64,000 bases of DNA from Flavobacteriaceae bacterium YJPT1-3 (GCA_029866965.1 CP123444.1:2918501-2982500), one strand, 5' to 3'. Counted from the stretch's first letter, positions 44,725 through 54,018 are shown. Notes: generated from the sequence alone by a model not told the origin. Program-made: numbers and translations.

Positions 44725-44858
44725 GCCCAAAAATACGATTATTTACACGCTCTATTTAACAGCTTTTTATTTTAGCCTTAACAAAAGATTGGCTAGCCCT
44801 CGCTAATCGGTATACCTTATGCTGCTACATTTACGTTATTAATCTTAAAAACAACAAC

Positions 44859-45353
44859 ATGAAGAATATTGGATTGACTTTAATGGCCCTAGTAGGTTTT
44901 GCCTATGGTTCTTATGCACAGGAAATTGCCGATAATGCGATTGGTTTGCGTCTGGGAGACAGCGATGGATTTGGAGCTGAAATCTCCTATCAGCGTGGCC
45001 TGGGTGATAATAACCGCTTGGAATTAGATTTAGGATTACGCGACGGAAACGATTTTGACGCTTTCCGTTTGACCGGTCTGTACCAATGGGTATGGAATAT
45101 TGACGGCGGATTCAACTGGTACGCCGGTGTTGGTGGTGGTGTAGGTTCGGTAAGTTATGATGACGACTTCCCAGGTCGTGATAATGACGATGACAACGAA
45201 TTCTTCGCCTACGGAGCCGGAGATATCGGGATCGAGTACAATTTCGATATCCCTTTATTGATCTCATTGGATTTTAGACCAGAAATTGGATTTAATGATT
45301 TCAACGATGACCTGGACTTAGATATCGCCCTGGGAATTCGATATCAATTCTAG
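44859..45353 (+). CDS. Small outer-membrane beta-barrel protein
   Basis: A 164-residue protein with a signal peptide (ending YGSYAQ). Alternating residues form about eight strands, with acidic loops (FPGRDNDDDNEF), and it ends in the typical RYQF with C-terminal Phe. It resembles OmpW/OmpX-size porin-like barrels of this phylum. It is monocistronic and ends in a strong hairpin. No ligand or pore can be inferred. Confidence 0.82.
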   Translation: MKNIGLTLMALVGFAYGSYAQEIADNAIGLRLGDSDGFGAEISYQRGLGDNNRLELDLGLRDGNDFDAFRLTGLYQWVWNIDGGFNWYAGVGGGVGSVSYDDDFPGRDNDDDNEFFAYGAGDIGIEYNFDIPLLISLDFRPEIGFNDFNDDLDLDIALGIRYQF

Positions 45354-45371
45354 AAAAATATAGATAGTAAG

Positions 45372-45399
45372 AAAAAGGCTGCCGGTGGCAGCCTTTTTT
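45372..45399. terminator. Bidirectional terminator between the barrel gene and bshA
   Basis: AAAAAGGCTGCC, loop GGT, GGCAGCCTTTTTT. The A and T runs on both sides serve the two converging genes. Confidence 0.92.
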
Positions 45400-45411
45400 A
45401 TTTTTAAGCGT

Positions 45412-46539
45412 TTAATCCTGCACCAGGAGGTCTTCATAAAGTTGCTCATAGAGCGGGACCACTTTTTCGATGTCAAAGCGTGCCGCTTCTTCCCGGGCTT
45501 GTTTTTTAAATCGTTTTAAGGTGGCAGGTTCTTTTAAAATAGCGAGCGCATGCTGGGCCATCTCTTCTACAGCGCCTACCGCACTTAAGTAACCGGAAAT
45601 ACCGTGTTTGTTGACCTCACTCAGTCCGCCAGCATTGGAAGAGATCACAGGAACCCCCGCGGCCATGGCTTCAAGAGCAGCCAGTCCAAAACTCTCCGCT
45701 TCTGACGGGAGCAGGAAAAGGTCGGAGAAACAAAGTATTTTATCAATTTCGTGACTGTTCCCTACAAAGATGACCCGGTCTTTTAGGTTGAGTTTTTTGG
45801 TAAGTGCTTCGGCGGGTTCCCGGTCAGGGCCCTCGCCCACCATAATCAACTTAGCCGGTAGTTCCTTTTGAATTTCGTGAAAAATGCGAATCACATCATT
45901 GATCCGCTTGACCGGACGCATATTACTGATGTGGGTAATGATCCGTTCGTCAGGATGAGCCATCAAATCTCGCTGACAATCGGTAAACTCTGTATTCACC
46001 GTACTTAGGTCGATAAAGTTGGGGACGACTTGTATGTCTTTGTGCACGTCAAACAACCGCAGGGTATCGTCCTTTAAGCTTTGAGAGACCGAAGTGACCA
46101 CATCGCTGTTATTGATGCTAAAAGTAACCGCAGGCTTGTAGAACGGATGGGAGCCCACCAGCGTAATGTCAGTACCGTGTAAGGTCGTTACCATAGGCAC
46201 GCTTATCCCTTCTTGTTCAAGCATTTGCTTGGCCATATAGCCGGCATAGGCATGGGGTATGGCGTAGTGTACGTGCAGCAGATCAATTTTCTGAGCCTTA
46301 ATGACCTTGACCAATTTACTGGACAAAGCCAACTCATAGGGTTGGTAATGAAAAAGCGGATAGTCGGGAACGTTGACTTCATGAAAGTGAATGCGTTCAT
46401 TGAGTAAGGCTAAGCGTACCGGCTGTTTGTAGGTCACAAAATGGATCTCGTGTCCTCGTTTGGACAGGGCGATCCCTAATTCTGTCGCTACCACGCCGCT
46501 TCCTCCAAAGGTTGGGTAACATACAATAGCAATTTTCAT
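45412..46539 (-). CDS. bshA: N-acetyl-alpha-D-glucosaminyl L-malate synthase (bacillithiol synthesis)
   Basis: A 375-residue GT4 glycosyltransferase that makes the first intermediate of bacillithiol from UDP-GlcNAc and malate. The start IAIVCYPTFGGSGVVATELG, TLHGTDITLVG, NFIDLSTVN and the donor-binding PSEAESFGLAALEAMA are those of BshA. It lies 26 bases downstream of the GH3/beta-lactamase gene on the same strand. BshB and BshC are not in the window. Confidence 0.94.
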   Translation of the reverse strand: MKIAIVCYPTFGGSGVVATELGIALSKRGHEIHFVTYKQPVRLALLNERIHFHEVNVPDYPLFHYQPYELALSSKLVKVIKAQKIDLLHVHYAIPHAYAGYMAKQMLEQEGISVPMVTTLHGTDITLVGSHPFYKPAVTFSINNSDVVTSVSQSLKDDTLRLFDVHKDIQVVPNFIDLSTVNTEFTDCQRDLMAHPDERIITHISNMRPVKRINDVIRIFHEIQKELPAKLIMVGEGPDREPAEALTKKLNLKDRVIFVGNSHEIDKILCFSDLFLLPSEAESFGLAALEAMAAGVPVISSNAGGLSEVNKHGISGYLSAVGAVEEMAQHALAILKEPATLKRFKKQAREEAARFDIEKVVPLYEQLYEDLLVQD

Positions 46540-46565
46540 GACACTCGTTTTTAGTTAGCGGCGCT

Positions 46566-49502
46566 TTAATTCAACAAGGCCTCATAGATGGCTCCTTGAA
46601 TTTTAGTCCGTAGATCAGAGGTGATCAATTTACGGTTCTCCATGGTAGGAAATGTTCTGTTCGATAGAAAAACATAGATCAGATCAGCTTGTGGATCCGC
46701 CCAGGTATAGGTTCCTGTAAAGCCGGAATGCCCAAAGCTGGTCATAGAAACACAACCACAAGTAGGGCCTTCTTCTCCCAACTGGGGTTTGTCGAAGCCT
46801 ACTCCCCGGCGCACCTGATCTTCGCAGTAATAACAGTTATTAAAAGCTTCCATGGTTGCCTTAGAAAAATAACGCTTACCGCCGTAATAGCCATTCTGCA
46901 GGTACATTTGCATCATTTTAGCCACGTCATTCGCGTTACCAAACAGCCCTGCGTGACCGCCTACGTTGTCTTGCATGGCAGCTCCCATGTCATGTACTCT
47001 GCCGTGCACCTGTTCCATTCGCCAATAATTATCATTTTCAGAGGGTACAATGTTGCGCTTATTGAATCGATCCAACGGATTGTAGCCCATGCGTGTGGCG
47101 CCCATGGGTTGGTAGAAACGCGAAGAAGAAAGTTGATCGAGAGTGCTGCCATAATAATCCTCAAGGAATCGCTTCATCAGATAATAAGGCAAGTCGCTGT
47201 AGCGGTAGGATAGGCTATTACGCAGATCACTATCCTTGACACGATTAAAAATGCTATCGCGGTAATCAGATCGTAGGTACAGATTACTGGCGACCTGGAT
47301 GTTAAAATCGGCGCTGGGTGCCTTTCGATAAAAGTCTGGAGAAGGCTTCTTGGTGATACTGTCCAATGTATATAAGTAAAAGGGAATCCAGGGCTTAAAG
47401 CGCCCGTAGTGACTCAAGGCCTGTTTGAAGGTGATCGAGCTTTTATTACTCCCTTTCAAATCCGGGATGTGTTTTCCGAGGGGATCATCCAGATCAAATT
47501 GGTCTTTACTATGCAACTCCATCAATAAAGGAAGTGTGCCTAAAATTTTGGTCATCGAAGCGAGATCATAAATATCATTCTGATCCACCCGACGTTTTTT
47601 GTTGTAGGTGTGATAGCCAAAGGATTTTTCATAAATCACTTTTCCACGACGCGCGATCAGCACCTGAGCTCCAGGATACATCACACCTTTAAGTCCGACC
47701 TCAACCAGAGAATCTACTTTTTTCAAACGCTGTGAATCAACGCCCACTGCCTCCGGAATACTGTATCCCAATCGTCTTAAGGTTCCACTTTCATAGCCCA
47801 GACCCGCCGGAAAACTCGCGCCCAGTTCCACCGGAAGCTTTCCTTGAGCTTCAAAAGCTCCAAAGATTAACTGGGCACTCAGTTCCTGAGCGATCACGCT
47901 ATTCTGATAGGACAGCACTATAGCTTCAATGGGTGTGGTATTCGGTATATTAAGAATGGCGTAAGGCCTCGTGAAGATATCCAATAAGACGGTCTTTTGT
48001 TCGGCGATCTGATTTAACCAATCCAATTCGGTTGGACTAAAAGAATAGCTCTTCCAGGGATTGGCATTCGACTTGTGGTATCCGATCACCACGTAATTAT
48101 AGGGCTCCAATTTCTCCAAAAGAGTTCCAATGCTATCCGCCTGCACACGATCCACATCAGCATAGCGACGCATTTGACTGAAAAAGGGCGTTCCGTCATC
48201 ATCGCCCAGGTGCACGTAGGCAATTTTCTGGACTTCGAGATCCTTGATGGGGAATACGGCCTTTTCATTCTTGATCACGGTCAGGGCCTGACGAATCGCC
48301 TTGCGATACACCAGTTCATCCTGGATCGAATTGAGATCTTGATGTAAATTGGTCAACGAAACCGGCTGATAGTTGTTCAAGTCCAATTTGTATTTGGCGT
48401 ACAGTATTTTCTTCACTGAATAGGCCAAACGCTCCTCTGTGATGGCACCGGTGTAGTAAGCCTCTTTAAGTTTGGCCACCGCTTTAGGAACATCTTCAGA
48501 AATCAGTAAAATGTCATTTCCTGCCAGAAAAGCAGCCAGATCGGCCTCACCGGGGTCTTTGAAATTAGCCAATCCTTTCATCTCCAAGGCATCGGTAAAG
48601 ATCAAACCATCAAAGCCCAATTCTTTCTTCAGAAGATCAGTAATTATCCCTTTAGAAATGGAAGAAGGATAGCCTGGCCGCTGCTCCAGGGCGGGCACAT
48701 TCAGATGCGCCGCCATTACACTGGATACCCCCTGATCGATTAATGCTCTAAAAGGATACAGTTCTACACTATCCAAACGCTTTCGCGAAAAGCGAATCGT
48801 GGGCAGAGTCTTGTGCGAATCGCTATCCGTATCTCCATGCCCCGGAAAATGTTTGGCACTAGTAAGTATCCCCGCCTGATGCATCCCTTTCATTAAGGCC
48901 AATGCTTTTTGGGTCACATTCTCTTTGGTCGATCCAAAAGACCGGTTTCCGATGATCGGGTTATCTGGATTGGTATTAATGTCGACTACCGGAGCAAAAT
49001 TGATGTGCACGCCCAGTCGATCGCAATGCCTGCCGATGCGATAACCTACCTCCTCGACCGTCTTTAGATTTTTAATAGCACCTAAAGTCATGTTATACGG
49101 AAAAGCATAAGTACTGTCCAGCCGCATGGCCAATCCCCATTCTGCATCCATCCCGATCATCAAAGGTACTTTAGCTGCTTTCTGCAATCGGTTATTCAAC
49201 TTGGCCTGACGATAGGGGCCGCCGTTCGAAAAGATAATCCCTCCAACATGGTACTGTTGCACCTCCTCAAGAAGCTGCTGCTCGTGCTTTTTGCCTTGAT
49301 TGGAAAAAGCCCGTACCATGAATAACTGTCCCAGTTTTTGTTCTAACGTAAAGGTGTTATAAGTGCTGTCTACCCAGAAGCGCTGTTGTGGAAGGTCTTC
49401 TGTATACAAGGGATGAGTCTGTTGCGCAGCGACCGTTAGGAAAAGACCAAAAAGGCTAATCCACAAGGGTAATCGTAACAAGGTTTGGTAAAAAGTAATC
49501 AA
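46566..49502 (-). CDS. Secreted GH3 beta-N-acetylhexosaminidase-like / beta-lactamase-type serine hydrolase fusion
   Basis: A 978-residue protein with a signal peptide (ending TVAAQ). The first ~560 residues form a NagZ-like GH3 domain with FAPVVDIN, AKHFPGHGDTDSDSHKTLP and TDALEMKGL. The last ~390 form a class C beta-lactamase/DD-peptidase-like domain with Ser-x-x-Lys in LASMTKIL, a Tyr motif (RYSDL) and GHSGFTGT near the end. It may trim cell-wall or mucin-type aminosugars in the periplasm. It is between a conserved unknown protein and bshA. A variant palindrome (48779) is read as SRKR. Confidence 0.9.
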   Translation of the reverse strand: MITFYQTLLRLPLWISLFGLFLTVAAQQTHPLYTEDLPQQRFWVDSTYNTFTLEQKLGQLFMVRAFSNQGKKHEQQLLEEVQQYHVGGIIFSNGGPYRQAKLNNRLQKAAKVPLMIGMDAEWGLAMRLDSTYAFPYNMTLGAIKNLKTVEEVGYRIGRHCDRLGVHINFAPVVDINTNPDNPIIGNRSFGSTKENVTQKALALMKGMHQAGILTSAKHFPGHGDTDSDSHKTLPTIRFSRKRLDSVELYPFRALIDQGVSSVMAAHLNVPALEQRPGYPSSISKGIITDLLKKELGFDGLIFTDALEMKGLANFKDPGEADLAAFLAGNDILLISEDVPKAVAKLKEAYYTGAITEERLAYSVKKILYAKYKLDLNNYQPVSLTNLHQDLNSIQDELVYRKAIRQALTVIKNEKAVFPIKDLEVQKIAYVHLGDDDGTPFFSQMRRYADVDRVQADSIGTLLEKLEPYNYVVIGYHKSNANPWKSYSFSPTELDWLNQIAEQKTVLLDIFTRPYAILNIPNTTPIEAIVLSYQNSVIAQELSAQLIFGAFEAQGKLPVELGASFPAGLGYESGTLRRLGYSIPEAVGVDSQRLKKVDSLVEVGLKGVMYPGAQVLIARRGKVIYEKSFGYHTYNKKRRVDQNDIYDLASMTKILGTLPLLMELHSKDQFDLDDPLGKHIPDLKGSNKSSITFKQALSHYGRFKPWIPFYLYTLDSITKKPSPDFYRKAPSADFNIQVASNLYLRSDYRDSIFNRVKDSDLRNSLSYRYSDLPYYLMKRFLEDYYGSTLDQLSSSRFYQPMGATRMGYNPLDRFNKRNIVPSENDNYWRMEQVHGRVHDMGAAMQDNVGGHAGLFGNANDVAKMMQMYLQNGYYGGKRYFSKATMEAFNNCYYCEDQVRRGVGFDKPQLGEEGPTCGCVSMTSFGHSGFTGTYTWADPQADLIYVFLSNRTFPTMENRKLITSDLRTKIQGAIYEALLN
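48779..48793. repeat. Variant of the iterated palindrome (GCTTTCGCGAAAAGC)
   Basis: One extra A in the right arm. It lies inside the GH3 gene and is read as FSRKR. Confidence 0.75.
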
Positions 49503-49508
49503 GCTTTT

Positions 49509-49991
49509 TTATTTAAAAAAACGACCGTGCCAGCTTTCTATTGCAGGCACTTCCCAATGATTTTCAAACTCTTCTTTGGTATTGACCAAATTATTAAAGA
49601 CCACGGTATTTTTGCCGACCGCACCCTCTTTGGCCATCTTCTTAAAAGCATCCAACGGTTTGTAATGTACCCGGTCATTCTGAATATAGGCAACATTCAT
49701 CTTGTCTAGCAAATCACGTTCCAATTCCTTCTCCAATTGCTGCATAAAGCGCACCTGAGCATCAATGGAGCATCCGCTAGCCTGAGTGGTGGCATCGAGT
49801 CCAATGATGATAAATCGATCGTGTTCGATCTTAAATCCTGCATGTAATGCACTGCCGTGGGCAGTCCATTGCTGTAGGAAATCGGTTAGCTTTCGCGAAA
49901 GCATGTCCGCTTCCTCTTCGTTGAACTTTTGACTGCTTTGATAAATCCAAATACGGGCATTTCCGCTTAATTGGTCAAAGGGTACGATCAT
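49509..49991 (-). CDS. Conserved Bacteroidota protein of unknown function
   Basis: A 160-residue soluble protein. The recognisable motifs are NARIWIYQSS, FIIIGLDATTQASGCSID and VFNNLVNTKEEFENHWEVPA. Databases have often labelled relatives as ABC-transporter ATPase, but there is no Walker motif, so that name is unfounded. It precedes the GH3 gene by six bases and probably shares its transcript. An exact palindrome (49889) is read as LSRK. Confidence 0.75.
   Translation of the reverse strand: MIVPFDQLSGNARIWIYQSSQKFNEEEADMLSRKLTDFLQQWTAHGSALHAGFKIEHDRFIIIGLDATTQASGCSIDAQVRFMQQLEKELERDLLDKMNVAYIQNDRVHYKPLDAFKKMAKEGAVGKNTVVFNNLVNTKEEFENHWEVPAIESWHGRFFK
49889..49902. repeat. Iterated palindrome GCTTTCGCGAAAGC, exact copy 8
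   Basis: Inside the 49509-49991 gene, read as LSRK. Confidence 0.95.
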
Positions 49992-50104
49992 GTTTTTCAG
50001 GTGTTTGCTACAAACTTAAGGCATCAGTAAGAGCTAGCTTGACAAGGAGTTGTTAAAAGGGCTCTGCAGAAAGGAGCCGCTTGATTAGAAACCTAGAAGC
50101 ATCC

Positions 50105-50896
50105 TTAAAGATCGGCCGCCTGAGCGATCATTTCCGCCACGTCAAGCACCTCGATCTCCTCTTCTTTTTCTTTATTTTTCACTCCATCAGTCATCATGGT
50201 GTTGCAAAAGGGACAACCGGCCGCAATGATTTCCGGTTGAGTCTCCAGTGCTTCTTCGGTCCGTTCGATGTTGACATCTTTGTTCCCGGGTTCTGGTTCT
50301 TTGAACATTTGTGCCCCTCCGGCACCACAGCAAAGACCTTTACTTTTACACCGGCGCATTTCAACCAATTCTACCTCCAATTTACGAAGCAGATCTCTAG
50401 GGGCTTCATAGACCTTATTGGCCCGACCTAGATAGCAGGGGTCATGATAAGTAATTCGCTTGCCTTTGAATGAGCCACCTTCTACGCTGAGTCGGCCTTC
50501 CTCCAGGAGTGACTTTAAAAACTGGGTATGATGGATCACTTCGTAGTTCCCACCCAATGCAGGATATTCATTTTTCAGGGTGTTGAAGCAGTGTGGACAA
50601 GCGGTCACGATCTTCTTGATCTCATAGCCATTCATAACCTCGATGTTGGTCATGGCCTGCATTTGAAACAGGAACTCATTTCCCGCCCGTTTGGCCGGAT
50701 CTCCGGTACAGCTTTCTTCCGTCCCCAAAACGGCAAAATCTACTTGCGCTTTGTTAAGTAAGCGAGCGAAGGCTTTAGTAATTTTCTTAGCACGGTCATC
50801 AAAACTTCCGGCACAGCCTACCCAAAAGAGCACTTCAGGGACTTTTCCTTCAGCCATGTATTGTGCCATGGTAGGCACTTTTAATTCTTCTTTCAT
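50105..50896 (-). CDS. CCG-domain Fe-S protein (HdrB/GlpC-like)
   Basis: A 263-residue soluble protein with two Cys-rich CCG domains: WVGCAGSFDDRA with TACPHCFN, and YHDPCYLGR with GLCCGAGGAQM and AGCPFCN. In heterodisulfide reductases and related electron-transfer complexes such domains bind unusual [4Fe-4S] clusters. It is the last gene of a run that includes a membrane 4Fe-4S protein (51696). The two look like the split halves of an EtfD/FadF-type ETF:quinone reductase. That assignment is an inference from the domain pairing. Confidence 0.88.
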   Translation of the reverse strand: MKEELKVPTMAQYMAEGKVPEVLFWVGCAGSFDDRAKKITKAFARLLNKAQVDFAVLGTEESCTGDPAKRAGNEFLFQMQAMTNIEVMNGYEIKKIVTACPHCFNTLKNEYPALGGNYEVIHHTQFLKSLLEEGRLSVEGGSFKGKRITYHDPCYLGRANKVYEAPRDLLRKLEVELVEMRRCKSKGLCCGAGGAQMFKEPEPGNKDVNIERTEEALETQPEIIAAGCPFCNTMMTDGVKNKEKEEEIEVLDVAEMIAQAADL

Positions 50897-50934
50897 TGTT
50901 TCGTTTAAAAAGGTAAACTCATTATGGGAGTACC

Positions 50935-51369
50935 CTATTCTTTAAATACCTGAATGGTTACCTCCTTATTGACAAGATCAGTGAACTTTCCTTTGTATCG
51001 GGTCGCTTTCACCAGGTGATTATCGATCCAGTGATAATTACCACCCCGGGGTTTCCCCATCAACAAACTATGGTATTTGAACCCGTGCCTGGCCAACCAC
51101 TCTTCCGTTACTTCCCGATGTTCTTCTACGCGAGAGGTGAAAAAACAAATGATATGGCCTTCGTCATACCATTTATTCAAGGTGGATAAGGCATCCGGGA
51201 AGGGCTCACAGGTGGCCATGCGCTCCGGTTCCTCATTGGGGATATCATCGGTGATGGTACCGTCAATATCGATCAGGTAATTCTTAACACCCTTGGGCAG
51301 TACCGGACTGACGTGTTCTCCCTCCTCCAGTTTCTTACTCAGTAATTGATCAACTTCCTTCTTTTCCAT
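50935..51369 (-). CDS. HAD-superfamily phosphatase-like protein (BT0820 type)
   Basis: A 144-residue HAD protein with the nucleophile motif LIDIDGTITDD, the motif II region CFFTSRVEEHREV and a Lys in LLMGKPRGG. It is small, with little cap. Relatives are often mislabelled phosphoheptose isomerase. It lies between the two Fe-S genes, with 38 bases to the one downstream and 20 bases of overlap with the signal-peptide protein gene upstream. The substrate is unknown. Confidence 0.8.
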   Translation of the reverse strand: MEKKEVDQLLSKKLEEGEHVSPVLPKGVKNYLIDIDGTITDDIPNEEPERMATCEPFPDALSTLNKWYDEGHIICFFTSRVEEHREVTEEWLARHGFKYHSLLMGKPRGGNYHWIDNHLVKATRYKGKFTDLVNKEVTIQVFKE

Positions 51370-51706
51370 TATTCTCGGTATTCAAATTTTTAAAATCCTC
51401 CTTACTGATCCGAATATACAAAGCCATTTTATGTTCTCCCTCCTTGCGGTAGGGTTTATCATTGCGACTGATAAATGTTTTGTATACCGCTTCTTCTTTT
51501 AAGAAATCGCGCTGCGCCTCGGTACAGTATTTACAAAAAATACGACGTACCACGATCGAATCGACCTGCTCCGGAGAGGACTTCCACAAACTCGTGTACA
51601 TTTTAAATTGCACCGAATCCTTTCTAAAACTCTGCTGCGCTTCTACTGATCCAATTCCTAATAAAATTCCAAATAAAAGAGCGACTCTTACTGCATTATG
51701 CTTCAT
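51350..51706 (-). CDS. Small secreted protein of unknown function
   Basis: A 118-residue protein with a signal peptide (HNAVRVALLFGILLGIGSVEAQ). The mature part holds a single CKYC motif (RRIFCKYCTEAQR), which may bind a metal or form a disulfide, and a Lys/Asn-rich end. It overlaps the HAD gene by 20 bases and the upstream Fe-S gene by 11, so it is translated within that operon. I do not recognise a family. The start at 51706 is chosen because the signal peptide begins there. Confidence 0.65.
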   Translation of the reverse strand: MKHNAVRVALLFGILLGIGSVEAQQSFRKDSVQFKMYTSLWKSSPEQVDSIVVRRIFCKYCTEAQRDFLKEEAVYKTFISRNDKPYRKEGEHKMALYIRISKEDFKNLNTENNGKEGS

Positions 51707-53042
51707 TGACCCAATTTGCTCGGTCCATCTGGTTGAACGGCCAGGGGGCACCGTTATTTTCAATATTTGTCATGGCATTATTCAGGTCAGAAGGAGCAGC
51801 ACTATCTTCCATCACTAAATACCTGCGCATATCAATGATGATCGACAGGGGGTTTATCCCCACAGGACATGCTTCCACACAGGCATTACAGGTGGTACAG
51901 GCCCAGAGCTCTTCTTTGGTAATGTAATCTCCCAAGAGCTGTTTTTCATCAGGAACGAATGTCCCTTTGTTGGCATCGATATTCTTTCCAATCTCCTCCA
52001 TACGATCACGGGTATCCATCATGATCTTTCGGGGCGATAATTTTTTTCCGGTTTGATTGGCCGGGCATTCTGAGGTACAGCGACCGCATTCCGTACAGGT
52101 GTAGGCATTGAGCAATTGTACCCAATTCAAATCGGTGGCATCACTGGCACCAAACTTCTCCGGCATTTCGTCTGTTTCTCCTTCCGTTGGCGCTGCGAAA
52201 GGATCGGCATTGGGGTCTAGCATGAGTTTGACCTCATCAGTAACCGATTGTAGATTGTTGAACTTTCCCTGAAGATCGAGGTTCTCGTAATAGGTGTTGG
52301 GAAAAGCCAGTAAGATGTGTAAATGTTTAGAGTAATAGAGGTAGTTCAAAAAGACCAGGATACCCAGGATATGAAGCCACCAGGCCGAACGTTCCACCAC
52401 AATGAGGGAAGCCGTCTCCACATTTTCAAAAAGTGGCAATAGGTATTGGCTTACCGGAAAAGATCCAGCAATTCCTGCCTCTTGAGCATAATGTTCTGCC
52501 CCACGAAGCTGCAGTTCATAGTCGGCAGCATTCATCAACAAGAACAAGCCCATCAGTACCATCTCAAAATACAAGATGAGATTAGCGTCTAGTTTGGGCC
52601 AGCCTTTCATTTCCGGATGCTTGATAAAACGCGCAATTCGGATCGCGTTTCGCCGCAACCAGAAGATGACCACAGCAACAAATACAAGCAGGGCCAGAAT
52701 CTCGAAACTGGCGATCAATACATCGTAGACAGGCCCCAGACCGGCAAAAATGCGATGCGTTCCAAACAAACCATCAATGATGATCTCCAGGACTTCAATA
52801 TTGATGATGATGAATCCTACATACACGATGACGTGCAACAACCCGGCAACAGGCCGTTTTACCATCTTGGTTTGACCCAGGGCGATATACGCCATATTCT
52901 TCCAACGTTCTCCTTTGCGATCAGAGCGATCTACTGCTCGACCTAAGCGAATATTACGAACGAGTTTACGAATGTTGAACGTAAAGAAGCCTATTCCGGC
53001 AAGGAGGGCTAGCAAAAAAAGAATGTTGGGGAGGTATTGCAT
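51696..53042 (-). CDS. Membrane Fe-S protein with NarI-like helices and two [4Fe-4S] motifs
   Basis: A 448-residue protein with about five membrane helices in the first 260 residues (LLHVIVYVGFIIIN, LALLVFVAVVIFW, AWWLHILGILVFLNYLYY and others). Conserved His residues there could hold haem. A soluble domain with two ferredoxin motifs follows: CTECGRCTSECP and CTTCNACVEACP. Together with the CCG protein at 50105 it could pass electrons from a soluble carrier to menaquinone, as EtfD does in one chain. The gene follows mlaD by six bases. The motif calls are certain; the reaction is inferred. Confidence 0.88.
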   Translation of the reverse strand: MQYLPNILFLLALLAGIGFFTFNIRKLVRNIRLGRAVDRSDRKGERWKNMAYIALGQTKMVKRPVAGLLHVIVYVGFIIINIEVLEIIIDGLFGTHRIFAGLGPVYDVLIASFEILALLVFVAVVIFWLRRNAIRIARFIKHPEMKGWPKLDANLILYFEMVLMGLFLLMNAADYELQLRGAEHYAQEAGIAGSFPVSQYLLPLFENVETASLIVVERSAWWLHILGILVFLNYLYYSKHLHILLAFPNTYYENLDLQGKFNNLQSVTDEVKLMLDPNADPFAAPTEGETDEMPEKFGASDATDLNWVQLLNAYTCTECGRCTSECPANQTGKKLSPRKIMMDTRDRMEEIGKNIDANKGTFVPDEKQLLGDYITKEELWACTTCNACVEACPVGINPLSIIIDMRRYLVMEDSAAPSDLNNAMTNIENNGAPWPFNQMDRANWVNEA

Positions 53043-53048
53043 GATGAA

Positions 53049-53996
53049 TTAACGTAAACTATCCTGAGGTGGTGTATACTCTTTATTATTTTTTCCAAAA
53101 AGGGAGAAATGCACGTAACGCTTCGGATTCAACTTAAGATCTTGAAGCAGCTGCTCCAACTGGCGTGTAGCTCCCTCCAGGTTATCATAAACCTGTTCAT
53201 CCTGCAACAATTTTCCGGCAGTTCCCTTACCTTCTTTCAGGTTGTTGGCAATGCCTTGAAAATCATTGACTACCTTTTCCAGATTAGCTACGAGTCGGCC
53301 CACCTCTACTTGCGACAAGGTATCACTGATTTTGGCAAAATTGGAAGACATTTCATCCAGGTTGCTAAAGGTGCGGTCCAATTTATCTCGGTTGGTCACC
53401 AGGATCTCATTAAGCGATTTAGAAGCCCCTTGAAACTGAGTAGCCGTTGCACTCAGACTGGCAATGGTGTTGCGTAGATTTTGTCGTGTACCGGGATCTA
53501 AAACAGAATTCACAGCCTGTAACAAAGAATCAGCACTAACGATAGTCCCTTCGATCTTGCTTTGCAAGGGTGGAAGCAACTCGTTGACTAACTCCATCAT
53601 TCCGGTGTCGATCACCCCGTTTAAGGTATCTCCGGAAACGGCTTTAGGGCCTTCATATTTAGGTTCAATAGCGAGAGATTTCCCTCCAATGAGACTACCT
53701 CCGTAGATCTTAGCGACACTTTGTTTGGAAAATTCAAAATCACTATCCACTTCAAAGGTGACTAATAAATTTCCAGTCTGGTCCAGAAATTCAATGGCCA
53801 CTACTTTCCCGATATTCAATCCATTGATGGTGACGTCTGAAGCGGGTGCCAACCCTTCCACATTGTCATAGACAGCATAGAAGGTGCGGTTATTGTCGAG
53901 TAGATTTTGACCCTTCAGGAAATTGTAGCCAAAAATGAGTAGGAGAATGGCGACAATGGCCAGAATTGCGGTTTTAACCTCTCTAGTTAATTTCAA
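53049..53996 (-). CDS. MlaD-family (MCE) lipid-transport protein
   Basis: A 315-residue protein with one N-terminal membrane helix (ILAIVAILLLIFGYNFL) and an MCE domain (TFYAVYDNVEGLAPASDVTINGLNIGKV). A long helical segment with heptad-like pattern follows (about 150-290). Such proteins form hexamers that carry phospholipids between membranes. The ATPase and permease genes are not next to it. It heads the Fe-S operon, 64 bases downstream of the amidase gene, and a TAAATTTG element lies 23 bases before its ATG. Confidence 0.9.
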   Translation of the reverse strand: MKLTREVKTAILAIVAILLLIFGYNFLKGQNLLDNNRTFYAVYDNVEGLAPASDVTINGLNIGKVVAIEFLDQTGNLLVTFEVDSDFEFSKQSVAKIYGGSLIGGKSLAIEPKYEGPKAVSGDTLNGVIDTGMMELVNELLPPLQSKIEGTIVSADSLLQAVNSVLDPGTRQNLRNTIASLSATATQFQGASKSLNEILVTNRDKLDRTFSNLDEMSSNFAKISDTLSQVEVGRLVANLEKVVNDFQGIANNLKEGKGTAGKLLQDEQVYDNLEGATRQLEQLLQDLKLNPKRYVHFSLFGKNNKEYTPPQDSLR

Positions 53997-54018
53997 ATTT
54001 TAGTTTTTTGATAAGCTT

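Noticed and set aside
44728-44735. Promoter -7 element (TATTTTTG) for the FAD/Fe-S dehydrogenase gene
   Set aside because: It lies only four bases before the chosen ATG, which would leave no leader, so the match may be chance.
46689-47213. 174-residue plus-strand open frame inside the GH3/beta-lactamase gene
   Set aside because: Antisense shadow; no start signal and no recognisable motif.
49509-49991. Name ABC-transporter ATPase, often given to relatives of this protein
   Set aside because: No Walker A or B motif is present in the 160-residue sequence.
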